Source: Deltaproteobacteria bacterium (lineage in GTDB: Bacteria > Myxococcota_A > UBA9160 > JAFDET01). Taken from it: a stretch of 23,786 nucleotides of DNA. The notes under the pieces are model-generated. The model ran no database searches. It had not been told where the DNA came from and was given only the letters and a program-made list of their open reading frames with translations. The DNA lies in assembly GCA_019310195.1 (NCBI GenBank), contig JAFDET010000073.1, positions 1-23,786 of the forward strand, read 5' to 3'. This document shows, piece by piece, positions 1 to 6,761 of the stretch; the first letter of the stretch is position 1, and the number at the start of each line of letters is the position of its first letter. The position numbers and the translations under genes are program-made.

Positions 1-379
1 GCTTGAGGCCCAGTCGCGAGTCGCGGAGATCGGCGAGGACCGCGTCCTGCTCCGTGGGATCCAGAGACGTGAAGGGCCTCAGCTTGGGGACCAGCGGCCA
101 CACGGCCCACTCCAATGCGGCCAGGGCCAGCTTCAGGGCATCGCCCAGGGGGCCCAGGTCTGCGAGGAACGCGTCGGCGGCCGCGGCAGGGTTCACCAGG
201 CCGGCATCGATCCGTGCGGCACCTTCCGGGCCCACGATCCGCCGGGTGACCGCGGTCACGATGCTGTCGCGGCGGCCGGAAGACGAGCACCCGGGAAGCG
301 TCCCGACGGCCGCGGCCACGCCGGCCAGGCGCAGGAAGCCGCGCCGGTCGAGCTGCGGGTCCAGGAGCGGCGCGTTCAT
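1..379 (-). CDS. Tat-signal lipoprotein-like small subunit (gluconate 2-dehydrogenase subunit 3-like), partial
   Basis: The 5' part of a gene that runs off the left edge; 126 residues are visible. The N-terminus has a twin-arginine signal: RRGFLRLAG at residues 12-20, a hydrophobic stretch, then LPGC with Cys31, which could be lipidated. This predicts export in folded form and possibly membrane anchoring. The visible mature part is helical and fits the small subunits that accompany GMC-type flavoproteins (gluconate 2-dehydrogenase subunit 3 family); this is a family impression, not a search result. The ATG overlaps the stop of the GMC gene (ATGA), so the two are probably translationally coupled and work together. 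If so, it may carry the flavoprotein to the periplasm or anchor it. The Tat and operon evidence is strong; the family name is moderate. Confidence 0.75.
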   Translation of the reverse strand, partial: MNAPLLDPQLDRRGFLRLAGVAAAVGTLPGCSSSGRRDSIVTAVTRRIVGPEGAARIDAGLVNPAAAADAFLADLGPLGDALKLALAALEWAVWPLVPKLRPFTSLDPTEQDAVLADLRDSRLGLK

Positions 380-1737
380 GCGGCGATTCCTTCGGCGATG
401 CGCTGGGCGTTGGCCAGGACGGTGATCTGCGGATTCACGCCCGTGTTTCCCGGAAGGCCGGAGGCGTCGGCCACGTACAGGCCGCTCACCCCCCGTACGG
501 ATCCGTCCTCGTCGCAGACGTCGCCCATGCGGGCGCCGCCGAAGAGGTGGACCGCGTAGAGGGACGCCAGCCGCGACGGCTCCATGGCCTGCGGCAGCAG
601 CGCCTCCGCGTCGCCCAGGTCGCGGATCGTGTGGGGCTGCTGGAGCGGGAGCCACACCGCCTCGGCGCCAGCGGCCAGGTAGAGCTCGGTGGCCGCCAGC
701 AGGCCGCGGCGCAGCGCGGACTGGTCCTCGGCCAGGAGCGGGTAGTCGATCTTCCCATCGACGTCGATCGATCCCCGGGCCGCGTCTCTGCGCAGCACCA
801 CGCAACGGGCCAGGTACGGCAGCCGCCGCATGATGCGCTCGTGCTCGGCGCCGAAAGAGGGCAGGCCCGTAGCGGTCACGACCGGATGTACCGTCACATT
901 CTCGAGCATGAACTCCGGCGCGAACTGGCTCACCCCGAAGGACATGGTCGGCCCGTAGTACCCATGGACCGGCTCGGGGAAGCGCGCCGTGACGTAGAGG
1001 GAGCTGTGGGCCTGGAAGCCGGAGCCGGCGGCCACGCCGCTGCGCAGCAGGATGCGCGGCGTGGCCAGGACGCCCGCGGCCAGGACCACCAGCGGGGTTT
1101 CCACGAGCAAGCCGTCCACCTCGACGCCGCGGAGCACTCCCGCCTCTACGACCACCCGCTCTACGCGCGTCTCGGCCAACACCTGCGCTCCGGCACGCTC
1201 CGCCCGGGGTATGTAGGTCTGCAGGGTCGACTGCTTGGCGCCGGTGGGGCAGCCGAAGTTGCAGAGGCCCAGGTTCGCGCAGCCCCGCACGTTGCGCGGG
1301 ATCGACTCCGCTTCCCAGTCCAGCCGAGCTGCGCCCACGGCCAGGTGCCGGGCGTTGCGGCTGGTGTGAGCCCGGTCGGTGGGTGTGGCGTTCACTTCAC
1401 GCCAGACGCGCTCCACGTGGCTCTCGAACCCGGCCAGCTCGAGGCCCGACGCGCGCCAGCGCTCGAGCACCGCGGCCGGTGTGGGGAAGCAAAGCGCGTC
1501 GTTCACCACCGTAGAGCCGCCGACGCAGGATCCGGCGTACAAGGCCTGGTTCGAGCCCTGAATCGCCACGTTTCGGAACAGGCGCGCCAGCATGGCGCCC
1601 TCGGCCCCGCTGAAGTCAGCGCTTTCCAGGCGCGGGCCGGCCTCCAGCACCACCACGCGCCGTCCGCTCTCGGCCAGGGCAGTGGCGGCGGGGCCGCCGC
1701 CGGCCCCGCTTCCAACGACGACCGCGTCGGCGCGCAT
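376..1737 (-). CDS. GMC family FAD-dependent oxidoreductase
   Basis: A 453-residue flavoprotein of the glucose-methanol-choline oxidoreductase family, which oxidises alcohols or sugars with FAD. The N-terminus has a Rossmann dinucleotide-binding loop (VVVGSGAGGG, residues 6-15) and the adenine-ribose-binding acid Glu32 in VVLEAG. The C-terminus has the family active-site pair: His396 in HLFGGARMG and Asn435 in NTGVNPQITVLANA, which also covers the FAD. A cysteine-rich segment (CANLGLCNFGCPTGAKQ, near residue 150) is typical of the bacterial cholesterol-oxidase or gluconate-dehydrogenase-like branch. The ATG shares one base with the stop of the aldo/keto reductase gene. The frame stays open upstream through that gene, but that stretch is a shadow. 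It lacks its own signal, so it may be exported with the Tat-signal partner downstream. Substrate unknown. Confidence 0.9.
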   Translation of the reverse strand: MRADAVVVGSGAGGGPAATALAESGRRVVVLEAGPRLESADFSGAEGAMLARLFRNVAIQGSNQALYAGSCVGGSTVVNDALCFPTPAAVLERWRASGLELAGFESHVERVWREVNATPTDRAHTSRNARHLAVGAARLDWEAESIPRNVRGCANLGLCNFGCPTGAKQSTLQTYIPRAERAGAQVLAETRVERVVVEAGVLRGVEVDGLLVETPLVVLAAGVLATPRILLRSGVAAGSGFQAHSSLYVTARFPEPVHGYYGPTMSFGVSQFAPEFMLENVTVHPVVTATGLPSFGAEHERIMRRLPYLARCVVLRRDAARGSIDVDGKIDYPLLAEDQSALRRGLLAATELYLAAGAEAVWLPLQQPHTIRDLGDAEALLPQAMEPSRLASLYAVHLFGGARMGDVCDEDGSVRGVSGLYVADASGLPGNTGVNPQITVLANAQRIAEGIAA

Positions 1738-2684
1738 CAGGCCGGCAGGATCTCGTCGATGCGGGACGCCAGCTCGTCCGGAATGCGGATTCCGGATGCC
1801 TTGGCGTTCTCCTGGATCTGCTTCATCGTCCTCGCGCCCACGATCACGCTGGAGATGTTGGGCTCGCGCAGGCACCAGGCCAGCGCCAGCTGGGCCAGCG
1901 ACACGCCCAGCTCGTCGGCCAGCGGTCGCAGCCGGTCCACGCGATCCAGGACGTCCTCCTCCAGGAAGGCGTTCATGAACTGGTTGCGCTCTTCGTCGGT
2001 GGCGCGGGTGCCCGAGGGCCGTGCACCGCCGGAGTACTTGCCCGTGAGGACGCCCTGGCCCAGGGGGCTGAAGACGATCTGGCCCAGCCCCTCGCGCCGC
2101 GAGACCGGAATCACCTCGCGTTCGATCTGGCGCCGCACCAGGTTGTACTGGGGCTGGTTGGACACCGGCCGGTACGCGTTGCGCGCGTCGGCGATCCGGC
2201 AGGCGTCCACGATCTGGGCCGCGCGCCACTCGGACACGCCCCAGTAGAGCAGCTTGCCCTGGCGGATCAGGTCCTCGTAGGCGCGGACGGTCTCCTCGAC
2301 GGGCGTGCTCGGGTCCGCCCGGTGGCACTGGTGGAGATCGATGTAGTCGGTGCGGAGCCGCCGCAGCGAAGCCTCGACGCTCTCCACGATGTGCTTGCGC
2401 GACAGGCCGCGGTCGTTGGTCCGGTCCGACATGGGGAAGAAGCACTTGGTGGCGATCACCACGTACGGGCGCGGAATCCCCTGGAGCGCCTGGCCGAGGG
2501 CCTCCTCGGCGCGTCCGTTGGCGTAGACGTCGGCGGTGTCGAACAGATTGATGCCCACGTCGTAGGCGGCGTGGACCACGTCCTGCGTGGAGGGTGCGTC
2601 CACCGACGAGCCGAACGTGAGCCACGAGCCGAGTGCGATCTCGCTCACCCGCAGACCGCTGGATCCCAGGTTCCGGTACTCCAT
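1737..2684 (-). CDS. Aldo/keto reductase
   Basis: A 315-residue NAD(P)H-dependent aldo/keto reductase of normal family length. The catalytic tetrad is visible: Asp49 and Tyr54 in FDTADVYANG, Lys80 in VIATKCF, and His118 in IDLHQCH. The C-terminal nucleotide-binding part includes SSVIVGARTMKQIQENA. The overall sequence (NLGSSGLRVSEIALGSW at the start) is closest to the voltage-gated potassium channel beta subunit/YghZ-like branch, which reduces aldehydes and ketones. It is the first gene of a three-gene minus-strand unit; its TGA stop overlaps the GMC ATG by one base. The ATG is the natural N-terminus for the family. Pairing with a GMC oxidoreductase suggests linked oxidation and reduction of the same carbohydrate or alcohol class; that is inference. 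Confidence 0.93.
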   Translation of the reverse strand: MEYRNLGSSGLRVSEIALGSWLTFGSSVDAPSTQDVVHAAYDVGINLFDTADVYANGRAEEALGQALQGIPRPYVVIATKCFFPMSDRTNDRGLSRKHIVESVEASLRRLRTDYIDLHQCHRADPSTPVEETVRAYEDLIRQGKLLYWGVSEWRAAQIVDACRIADARNAYRPVSNQPQYNLVRRQIEREVIPVSRREGLGQIVFSPLGQGVLTGKYSGGARPSGTRATDEERNQFMNAFLEEDVLDRVDRLRPLADELGVSLAQLALAWCLREPNISSVIVGARTMKQIQENAKASGIRIPDELASRIDEILPA

Positions 2685-2715
2685 GGATCGAGTGTACCCC
2701 GCTATAGTGCGGCCC
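2685..2715. promoter_or_regulatory. 31-base divergent intergenic region with TATAGT-like element
   Basis: Only 31 bases separate the aldo/keto reductase ATG from the proposed GTG of miaE, so both promoters must sit here or reach into the flanking genes. A TATAGT hexamer at 2703-2708 on the plus strand is a plausible -10 box and would place transcription start at or next to the GTG, giving a leaderless or nearly leaderless miaE message. CTATAG is self-complementary, so it could serve both strands. No convincing -35 box is visible at the right spacing. Confidence 0.3.
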
Positions 2716-3285
2716 GTGCTGAACCTGGCCGCGCCGACCGACCCGAGCTGGCTGCCGCGCGCCCTCGCCGGCCTGGACGAGGTGCTGCTGGATCACGCCC
2801 ACGCGGAGAAGAAGGCGGCCTCGACCGCGTTGACCCTGATCTTCCGCTACCCGGAGCGGGCCGATCTGGCCCGGCCGCTATCGGAGCTGGCGCGCGAGGA
2901 GCTGGGCCACTTCGAGCAGGTGTTGACCCACCTGGAGCGGCGGGGTGTGGGATTCGGCCGCCAGCGGCCCAGCCCCTACGCCGGGCGTCTCCAAGCCGCC
3001 GTGCGCAGCCAAGAGCCCGGCCGGCTGGTGGATACGCTGCTCTGCTGCGCCGTGATCGAGGCACGCAGCTGCGAGCGCTTCCAGCTGCTGGCCGAGGCGC
3101 TGGACGATTCGGCCCTGGCGGCCTTCTATCGCGGGCTGCTGGCGTCCGAGGCGCGCCACCACGGTCTCTACGTGGAGCTGGCCAGGGGGATCGACCCGGG
3201 CGCCCCGGAACGGCTGAAAACGATTGCGGAGCACGAGGCCCGGGTGCTAACCGAGGCTCCGGCCTGGCCGCGGCTCCACACCTAG
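2716..3285 (+). CDS. miaE: tRNA-(ms2io6A)-hydroxylase (MiaE)
   Basis: A 189-residue non-haem diiron monooxygenase. MiaE hydroxylates the isopentenyl side chain of ms2i6A at position 37 of tRNAs that read UNN codons, after MiaA and MiaB have acted. Recognised by LAAPTDPSWLPRAL at the start, DHAHAEKKAASTALTLIFRY (residues 26-45), AREELGHFEQVL (59-70), VIEARSCERF (113-122) and SEARHHGLY (144-152). Candidate iron ligands are Glu31, Glu62, His65, Glu115, Glu145 and His148. The frame is open further upstream, but the GTG at 2716 gives the family-like N-terminus; a GTG at 2707 is possible. No clear Shine-Dalgarno precedes it. It lies just ahead of the dienelactone hydrolase gene, 21 bases apart, with no obvious functional link. 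Confidence 0.9.
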   Translation: MLNLAAPTDPSWLPRALAGLDEVLLDHAHAEKKAASTALTLIFRYPERADLARPLSELAREELGHFEQVLTHLERRGVGFGRQRPSPYAGRLQAAVRSQEPGRLVDTLLCCAVIEARSCERFQLLAEALDDSALAAFYRGLLASEARHHGLYVELARGIDPGAPERLKTIAEHEARVLTEAPAWPRLHT

Positions 3286-3306
3286 ACCGAGGAAGAGGGA
3301 GGATTC

Positions 3307-3987
3307 ATGCAGATCACTGCGCAGCACGTCGAGATTCCGGTGAACGGAGCCGCCATGGGCGCCCACGTGGCGGTTCCCACGGAAGGCGGCCCGCACCCCG
3401 CCGTGATCGTGTTCATGGAGATCTTCGGCGTGAACTCCCACATTCGCGATGTGACCGAGCGCCTGGCGCGCGAGGGCTACGTGGCCGTGGCGCCCGACTT
3501 CTTCCACCGGACCGCTCCGGGGATCGAGCTCAGCTACACCGAAGAGGATATGGGCAAGGGCTTCGTGCCCTACGGCCAGCTCCAGGCCGACGAGATGATC
3601 GTCGACGCCCGGGCCGCCATCGCCTGGCTGCGCGAGCGCGACGACGTGCGCGGCGAAAGGATCGGCTGCATGGGGTTCTGCGTGGGTGGTCACATGACGT
3701 ACCTCACCGCCTGCGAGACCGACGTGGCCGCCGCCGCCAGCTTCTACGGCGGCGGCATCGCGGGCGCGGAAGGCTTCGGGGGGGCCGACTCGACCCTCGG
3801 CCGTACGGGAAAGATCCGCGGCCGCATCCTGTGCCTGTTCGGCGACCAGGACGAGTACATCCCGGCGGCGGAGGTCGAGCAGATCAAGGCCGAGCTGGAT
3901 TCTTCTGCGACCAGCGCGACTCGTACAGCGAAGAGGCCGCCGCCGACGCCTGGCAGAAGCTGGTGGCGCTCTTCGCCGAGGAGCTGA
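3307..3987 (+). CDS. Dienelactone hydrolase family protein, 3' end frameshifted by a small deletion (probable pseudogene)
   Basis: An alpha/beta hydrolase of the dienelactone hydrolase family, which opens lactone rings or cleaves esters with a Cys-Asp-His triad. A strong ribosome site (GGGAGGA) lies 4 bases before the ATG. Visible are the FMEIFG loop (Glu39), nucleophile Cys125 in GFCVGGH, and the Asp region GDQDEYIP (179-186). After KAEL at residue 197 the sequence turns into a Ser/Thr/Pro/Arg-rich tail (stop 3985-3987) unlike the family. Another frame from 3897 reads GFFCDQRDSY and then AADAWQKLVALFAEELKG, stopping at 3993-3995. This is the expected family C-terminus. About 16-17 residues are missing between the two parts, including the His that normally precedes GFF. 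A deletion of a length equal to 1 mod 3 (about 49 bases) explains it. It is either a dead gene or an assembly deletion. Confidence 0.85.
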   Translation: MQITAQHVEIPVNGAAMGAHVAVPTEGGPHPAVIVFMEIFGVNSHIRDVTERLAREGYVAVAPDFFHRTAPGIELSYTEEDMGKGFVPYGQLQADEMIVDARAAIAWLRERDDVRGERIGCMGFCVGGHMTYLTACETDVAAAASFYGGGIAGAEGFGGADSTLGRTGKIRGRILCLFGDQDEYIPAAEVEQIKAELDSSATSATRTAKRPPPTPGRSWWRSSPRS

Positions 3988-3997
3988 AGGGCTAGAG

Positions 3998-4375
3998 CTA
4001 GGGAAGCTCCAGGCTGAAGCGCACGGGCACCTCGAGGCGGCCGTAGACCCAGGGCAGGGTGCCGGCGCGGACCACGCTCTTCTCCGCGGCGCGATCCAGG
4101 CTGGTGTAGCCGGAGGAGCCCACCAGCTGGATCTCCTGCGCCAGTCCGCTGGAGCGGTCGATGTGGAAGCCGACCTTGGCCACGCCCTCCAGTCCGCGGG
4201 AGCGGGCCTGGCGCGGATAGACCACGGCTGCCTGGATGCGCCGGCGGATCTCCGCCAGACGCTCCTCGACGGCCGGCCCGACCGGAACGGCATCCTCGCC
4301 GACCGCGATCACCTCGTCAGCCGGGGCCGGACCCGTCAGGGCCAGCAGCAGCAGCGCAGCCGCGGCTCGCCTCAA
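3998..4375 (-). CDS. Small TonB C-terminal-domain protein
   Basis: A 125-residue protein ending in a TonB C-terminal domain (about residues 45-125): VVYPRQARSRGLEGVAKVGF, then IQLVGSSGYTSLDRAAEKSV and VPVRFSLELP. TonB links the ExbB/ExbD motor in the inner membrane to outer-membrane receptors. The start is read as TTG at 4375-4373, overlapping the receptor stop (TTGA) with GGAGG 7-8 bases upstream; no ATG or GTG in this frame fits. The first 20 residues (RRAAAALLLLALTGPAPA) look like a signal peptide or a very short anchor. Unlike classical TonB it has no proline-rich periplasm-spanning spacer. It directly follows the B12-type receptor and should be co-transcribed under the same riboswitch, so it probably serves that receptor. 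It ends 2 bases from the convergent dienelactone hydrolase gene. Confidence 0.8.
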   Translation of the reverse strand: MRRAAAALLLLALTGPAPADEVIAVGEDAVPVGPAVEERLAEIRRRIQAAVVYPRQARSRGLEGVAKVGFHIDRSSGLAQEIQLVGSSGYTSLDRAAEKSVVRAGTLPWVYGRLEVPVRFSLELP

Positions 4376-6504
4376 CGGCGCACCTCCACCAGGAAACGCA
4401 CCTCGTAGTTCCGCTCCGGCGACGGGAAGAACCGCTTCTGGCCCATGGGCAGGAAGGTTACCGGGTCGAACAGGGTGCGGATACCGCCCACCTCTTCGTA
4501 CTGCTTGTCCAGCATGTTGTAGACGTTGAACTCGACGCCCAGGCGCACGTGCTCGCCGATCTGGGGGCGCCAGGCGACGTGCCCGTCCACCACCTGGAAG
4601 GCGTCCATCTGGTCGAAGGCGTTGGCGGAGTCGTTGATGAAGAGGCGGCTGCCGACGATGTTGGCGTTGACGCCGGCCTCCGTGTTGCACGGTCCGAAGA
4701 CCCGCGCGCCGGCGGTACCGCGGTGCTTGGGTACCAGCGGGACGCGGTTGCCCTCGAGCATGGTCAGACGGTCGCGGGTGATCTCCACGTCGTCGTAGGT
4801 GTAGCTCCCGTAGAACTCCAGCCACTCCACCGGGCGCAGCGTCGTCGAGAACTCGACGCCGCGGTGCCGCACCCGGTCCATGTTCACCTCCAGGCCGAAG
4901 GGTGGGCTCAGTTCGGTGTTGAACAGCATCTCGTTTCGCACCGTCATGTAGTAGAAGGCCAGGTTGGCGTCGGCGTGCTTCGTGCGGAGCTTGGCACCCA
5001 CCTCGTAGGTGGTGGACTTCTCGGGCTCCAGCTCCGGCGCGAAGCCGAAGAACCCGAAGGCCTCGCTCAAGTTGGGGAAGCGGAAGCCCCGCGCCCACGA
5101 CCCGTAGACCGACAGCGGCTCCAGGGGTCGCCAGGTCAGGGCGGCTCGCGGGCTCCACGCGCTCTCGTGGACGTTGAAGTCGTTCCCCGTGACTCGGTTG
5201 GTCGCGGAGCGGCTGTTGCGGTCGTAGCGCACGCCGCCGGACAGGATCAGGTTCTCCAGGAGGTTCAGGTCATCCTGGAGGAAGAAGCCGTAAAGAGTCC
5301 TGTCTGCTCGGGTTTTCGTGATGGTGTCGAAGTCGAAGGGGCTCCGGTCGTCGAACACGCTGTCGAACGACGCCTTGTCGTGGCTCCAGTCACCGCCCAG
5401 CACAAGCTGATTGGCGTGGCCGAAAATCGGCCGGCGGACCTCGAGCTGGCTGTTGACGCCCACCACCTGGGTCTCGTTGTCGTCGTCCAGGACGAAGGTC
5501 GGGTTGCTCAGCGTTCCCTTGCTGCGCCGTTGGCGGTACCAGGCGGTGGTCTTGAAGGTAACGTCCTCGGCCAGGAAGACCTGGAGCGTGCCGTCCACGT
5601 TGTAGGTGCGGACGCGGTTGAAGTTGTCGTCCGGCCCCGGCTCCGCCGCGCGGCGGCCCAGGAAGTCCATCTGCATCGCGGATAGCGTGCCGGGGCGCTC
5701 GCGCTTGTCGCTCCAGTAGCCGGCCTTGACGTCCAGGCGCGCCAGCTCGGCGAGGTCGAAGCCCAGCTTGAAGACGCCGCCGTGCTTGCGGTAGTCGCTG
5801 CGCTCGCGGTAGCCGTCGCTGTGCTGGCCGTCCAGGAAGAGCGAGGCGGTCACGGGTCCGGCGCTGCCGCCGGCGAAGATCGTGCCCTGGTACGTGTCGT
5901 AGGACGCCAGCCGGCCGCGGGACTCGAAGCGCAGCGGGCCCTCGCCGCTGCGGGTCACGATGTTGATCACGCCGGCCTCGGCCGCGTCGCCCCAGGCGGC
6001 GTTCACCGGTCCTCGCGCCACCTCGATGCGCTCGACGTTGTCGATGGAGACCAACGCCCAGTCGGTGGTCATGCTGTCGGGCTCGTTGGCGCGCCGGCCG
6101 TCCACCAGCACCAGGGTGCCGGAGCCGTTGCCGCTGCCGTTGTTGAAGCCGCGCAGCTCGAGTCGGTAGCCCTCGGGGTTGGTGGAGTCCTGGGTGACGA
6201 AGACGCCTGCCTCGCGGCGCAACAGATCCGGCACGTCGCGCGCGCCGCTCTTCTCGATGGCCTCGCGGTCGAGCACCGTGATGTTGCCGGGCGTATCCAG
6301 GTTGTTGCGCTCGCCGCGGGTGGTGGTGGCGATCACCTCGCCCACCTGACGCACCACGGGCGGCGGGTCGCTGGGCGCCGGGGAGGTCGTCGCATCGGGG
6401 TCTGTGACGGAGTCGGGGTCGGGCGGGTCGGGAGGCGCCGCGAGAGCGGCCGACGAGAACAGGACGAACAGAGCGAACAAAACGAAGAAACCGAGACGGG
6501 TCAT
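4372..6504 (-). CDS. BtuB-like TonB-dependent outer-membrane receptor (vitamin B12 type)
   Basis: A 710-residue TonB-dependent receptor. A signal peptide (residues 1-22, ending SSAALA) is followed by an Asp/Pro-rich segment, a possible TonB box (GEVIATTTR), and the plug domain (about 55-170) with VLDREAIEKSGARDVPDLLR, RGFNNGSGNGSGTLVLVDGR, VERIEVARGP and GVINIVTR. The remainder is a 22-strand-type barrel ending RNYEVRFLVEVRR. The ATG at 6504 is chosen over one 12 bases upstream because GGAGG lies 5 bases before it and the signal peptide then starts correctly. A cobalamin riboswitch occupies the leader, so the substrate is most likely cobalamin or another corrinoid, making it functionally BtuB-like. 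No BtuC/D/F transporter genes are in the window. The TonB-like gene follows directly. Confidence 0.93.
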   Translation of the reverse strand: MTRLGFFVLFALFVLFSSAALAAPPDPPDPDSVTDPDATTSPAPSDPPPVVRQVGEVIATTTRGERNNLDTPGNITVLDREAIEKSGARDVPDLLRREAGVFVTQDSTNPEGYRLELRGFNNGSGNGSGTLVLVDGRRANEPDSMTTDWALVSIDNVERIEVARGPVNAAWGDAAEAGVINIVTRSGEGPLRFESRGRLASYDTYQGTIFAGGSAGPVTASLFLDGQHSDGYRERSDYRKHGGVFKLGFDLAELARLDVKAGYWSDKRERPGTLSAMQMDFLGRRAAEPGPDDNFNRVRTYNVDGTLQVFLAEDVTFKTTAWYRQRRSKGTLSNPTFVLDDDNETQVVGVNSQLEVRRPIFGHANQLVLGGDWSHDKASFDSVFDDRSPFDFDTITKTRADRTLYGFFLQDDLNLLENLILSGGVRYDRNSRSATNRVTGNDFNVHESAWSPRAALTWRPLEPLSVYGSWARGFRFPNLSEAFGFFGFAPELEPEKSTTYEVGAKLRTKHADANLAFYYMTVRNEMLFNTELSPPFGLEVNMDRVRHRGVEFSTTLRPVEWLEFYGSYTYDDVEITRDRLTMLEGNRVPLVPKHRGTAGARVFGPCNTEAGVNANIVGSRLFINDSANAFDQMDAFQVVDGHVAWRPQIGEHVRLGVEFNVYNMLDKQYEEVGGIRTLFDPVTFLPMGQKRFFPSPERNYEVRFLVEVRR

Positions 6505-6545
6505 GAAGACCTCCACTCCTTCCGCGAAGAGCGAGAGTCGTTGCG
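6505..6545 (-). promoter_or_regulatory. Riboswitch expression platform: hairpin beside the receptor ribosome site
   Basis: This stretch links the riboswitch core to the receptor ATG. On the minus strand it can fold into a hairpin (6515-6538): ACTC and CGC on the 5' side pair with GCG and GAGT on the 3' side around a UCUUC loop. The 3' arm contains the first half of the purine-rich ribosome site GGAGTGGAGG. There is no run of T after it, so a translational switch is more likely than a transcription terminator. The UCUUC loop could pair, with one G-U, to GAAGG in the riboswitch. The fold is by eye. Confidence 0.45.
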
Positions 6546-6710
6546 CCGCCCGGGCAGGTTTCCTGGCTTATGGGCATTGCCTCTCCGCGCCTTCCCAGGG
6601 AGTTCCTTCTCCCCCAGTGGCGTTTGCGGAGGGGCTACCCAATCACAGTGGCGGGACCGCGGCCGGATTTCACGGCCTTCCCTTTTCACCCTGATGGGCA
6701 CCCGGGCGTC
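6546..6710 (-). promoter_or_regulatory. Cobalamin (adenosylcobalamin-type) riboswitch
   Basis: Read on the minus strand, this leader has the cobalamin riboswitch blocks in order: GGTGCCC, CAGGGTGAAAAGGGAAG, GTGAAATCCGGCCGCGG, TCCCGCCACTGT, GCCACTGGGG, CCTGGGAAGGCG, and the B12 box CCATAAGCCAGGAAACCTGC. The outer ends CGCCCGGG (near 6701-6708) and CCCGGGCG (6548-6555) are complementary and form the closing P1 stem. Binding of a cobalamin normally switches the downstream gene off. It precedes the TonB-dependent receptor at 6504 and, through overlap, the small TonB protein. All core blocks are intact, so it is probably functional. Confidence 0.96.
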
Positions 6711-6723
6711 TGGTTGTGTGGGA

Positions 6724-6752
6724 TCTCTACCGGCTGCACCCGCCGGCGTCAA
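6724..6752 (-). promoter_or_regulatory. Sigma70-like promoter for the riboswitch/receptor transcript
   Basis: On the minus strand TTGACG (6752-6747) and TAGAGA (6729-6724) are separated by exactly 17 bases, matching -35 and -10 consensus at 5 of 6 and 4 of 6 positions. Transcription would start near 6717, about 8 bases before the riboswitch P1 stem, as expected for a riboswitch leader. The -35 box lies 10 bases beyond the stop of the upstream lipoprotein gene. Assignment is by position and consensus only. Confidence 0.65.
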
Positions 6753-6761
6753 ATCGGGGGA

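Noticed and set aside
1738..2802. An upstream extension of the GMC oxidoreductase frame by over 350 residues
   Set aside because: It overlaps the well-supported aldo/keto reductase gene completely and has no GMC-like sequence; the dinucleotide-binding motif begins six residues after the ATG at 1737.
2322..3995. A 557-residue plus-strand frame running through the aldo/keto reductase, miaE and the dienelactone hydrolase
   Set aside because: Only its last ~33 codons (3897-3995) are meaningful, as the displaced C-terminus of the dienelactone hydrolase; the rest is Arg/Gly/Ala-rich shadow sequence.
3980..4010. GGAGCT/AGCTCC inverted repeat between two convergent genes, as a bidirectional terminator
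   Set aside because: The loop of about 19 bases is long, the stem lies partly inside coding sequence and there is no T tract on either side, so the evidence is too weak.
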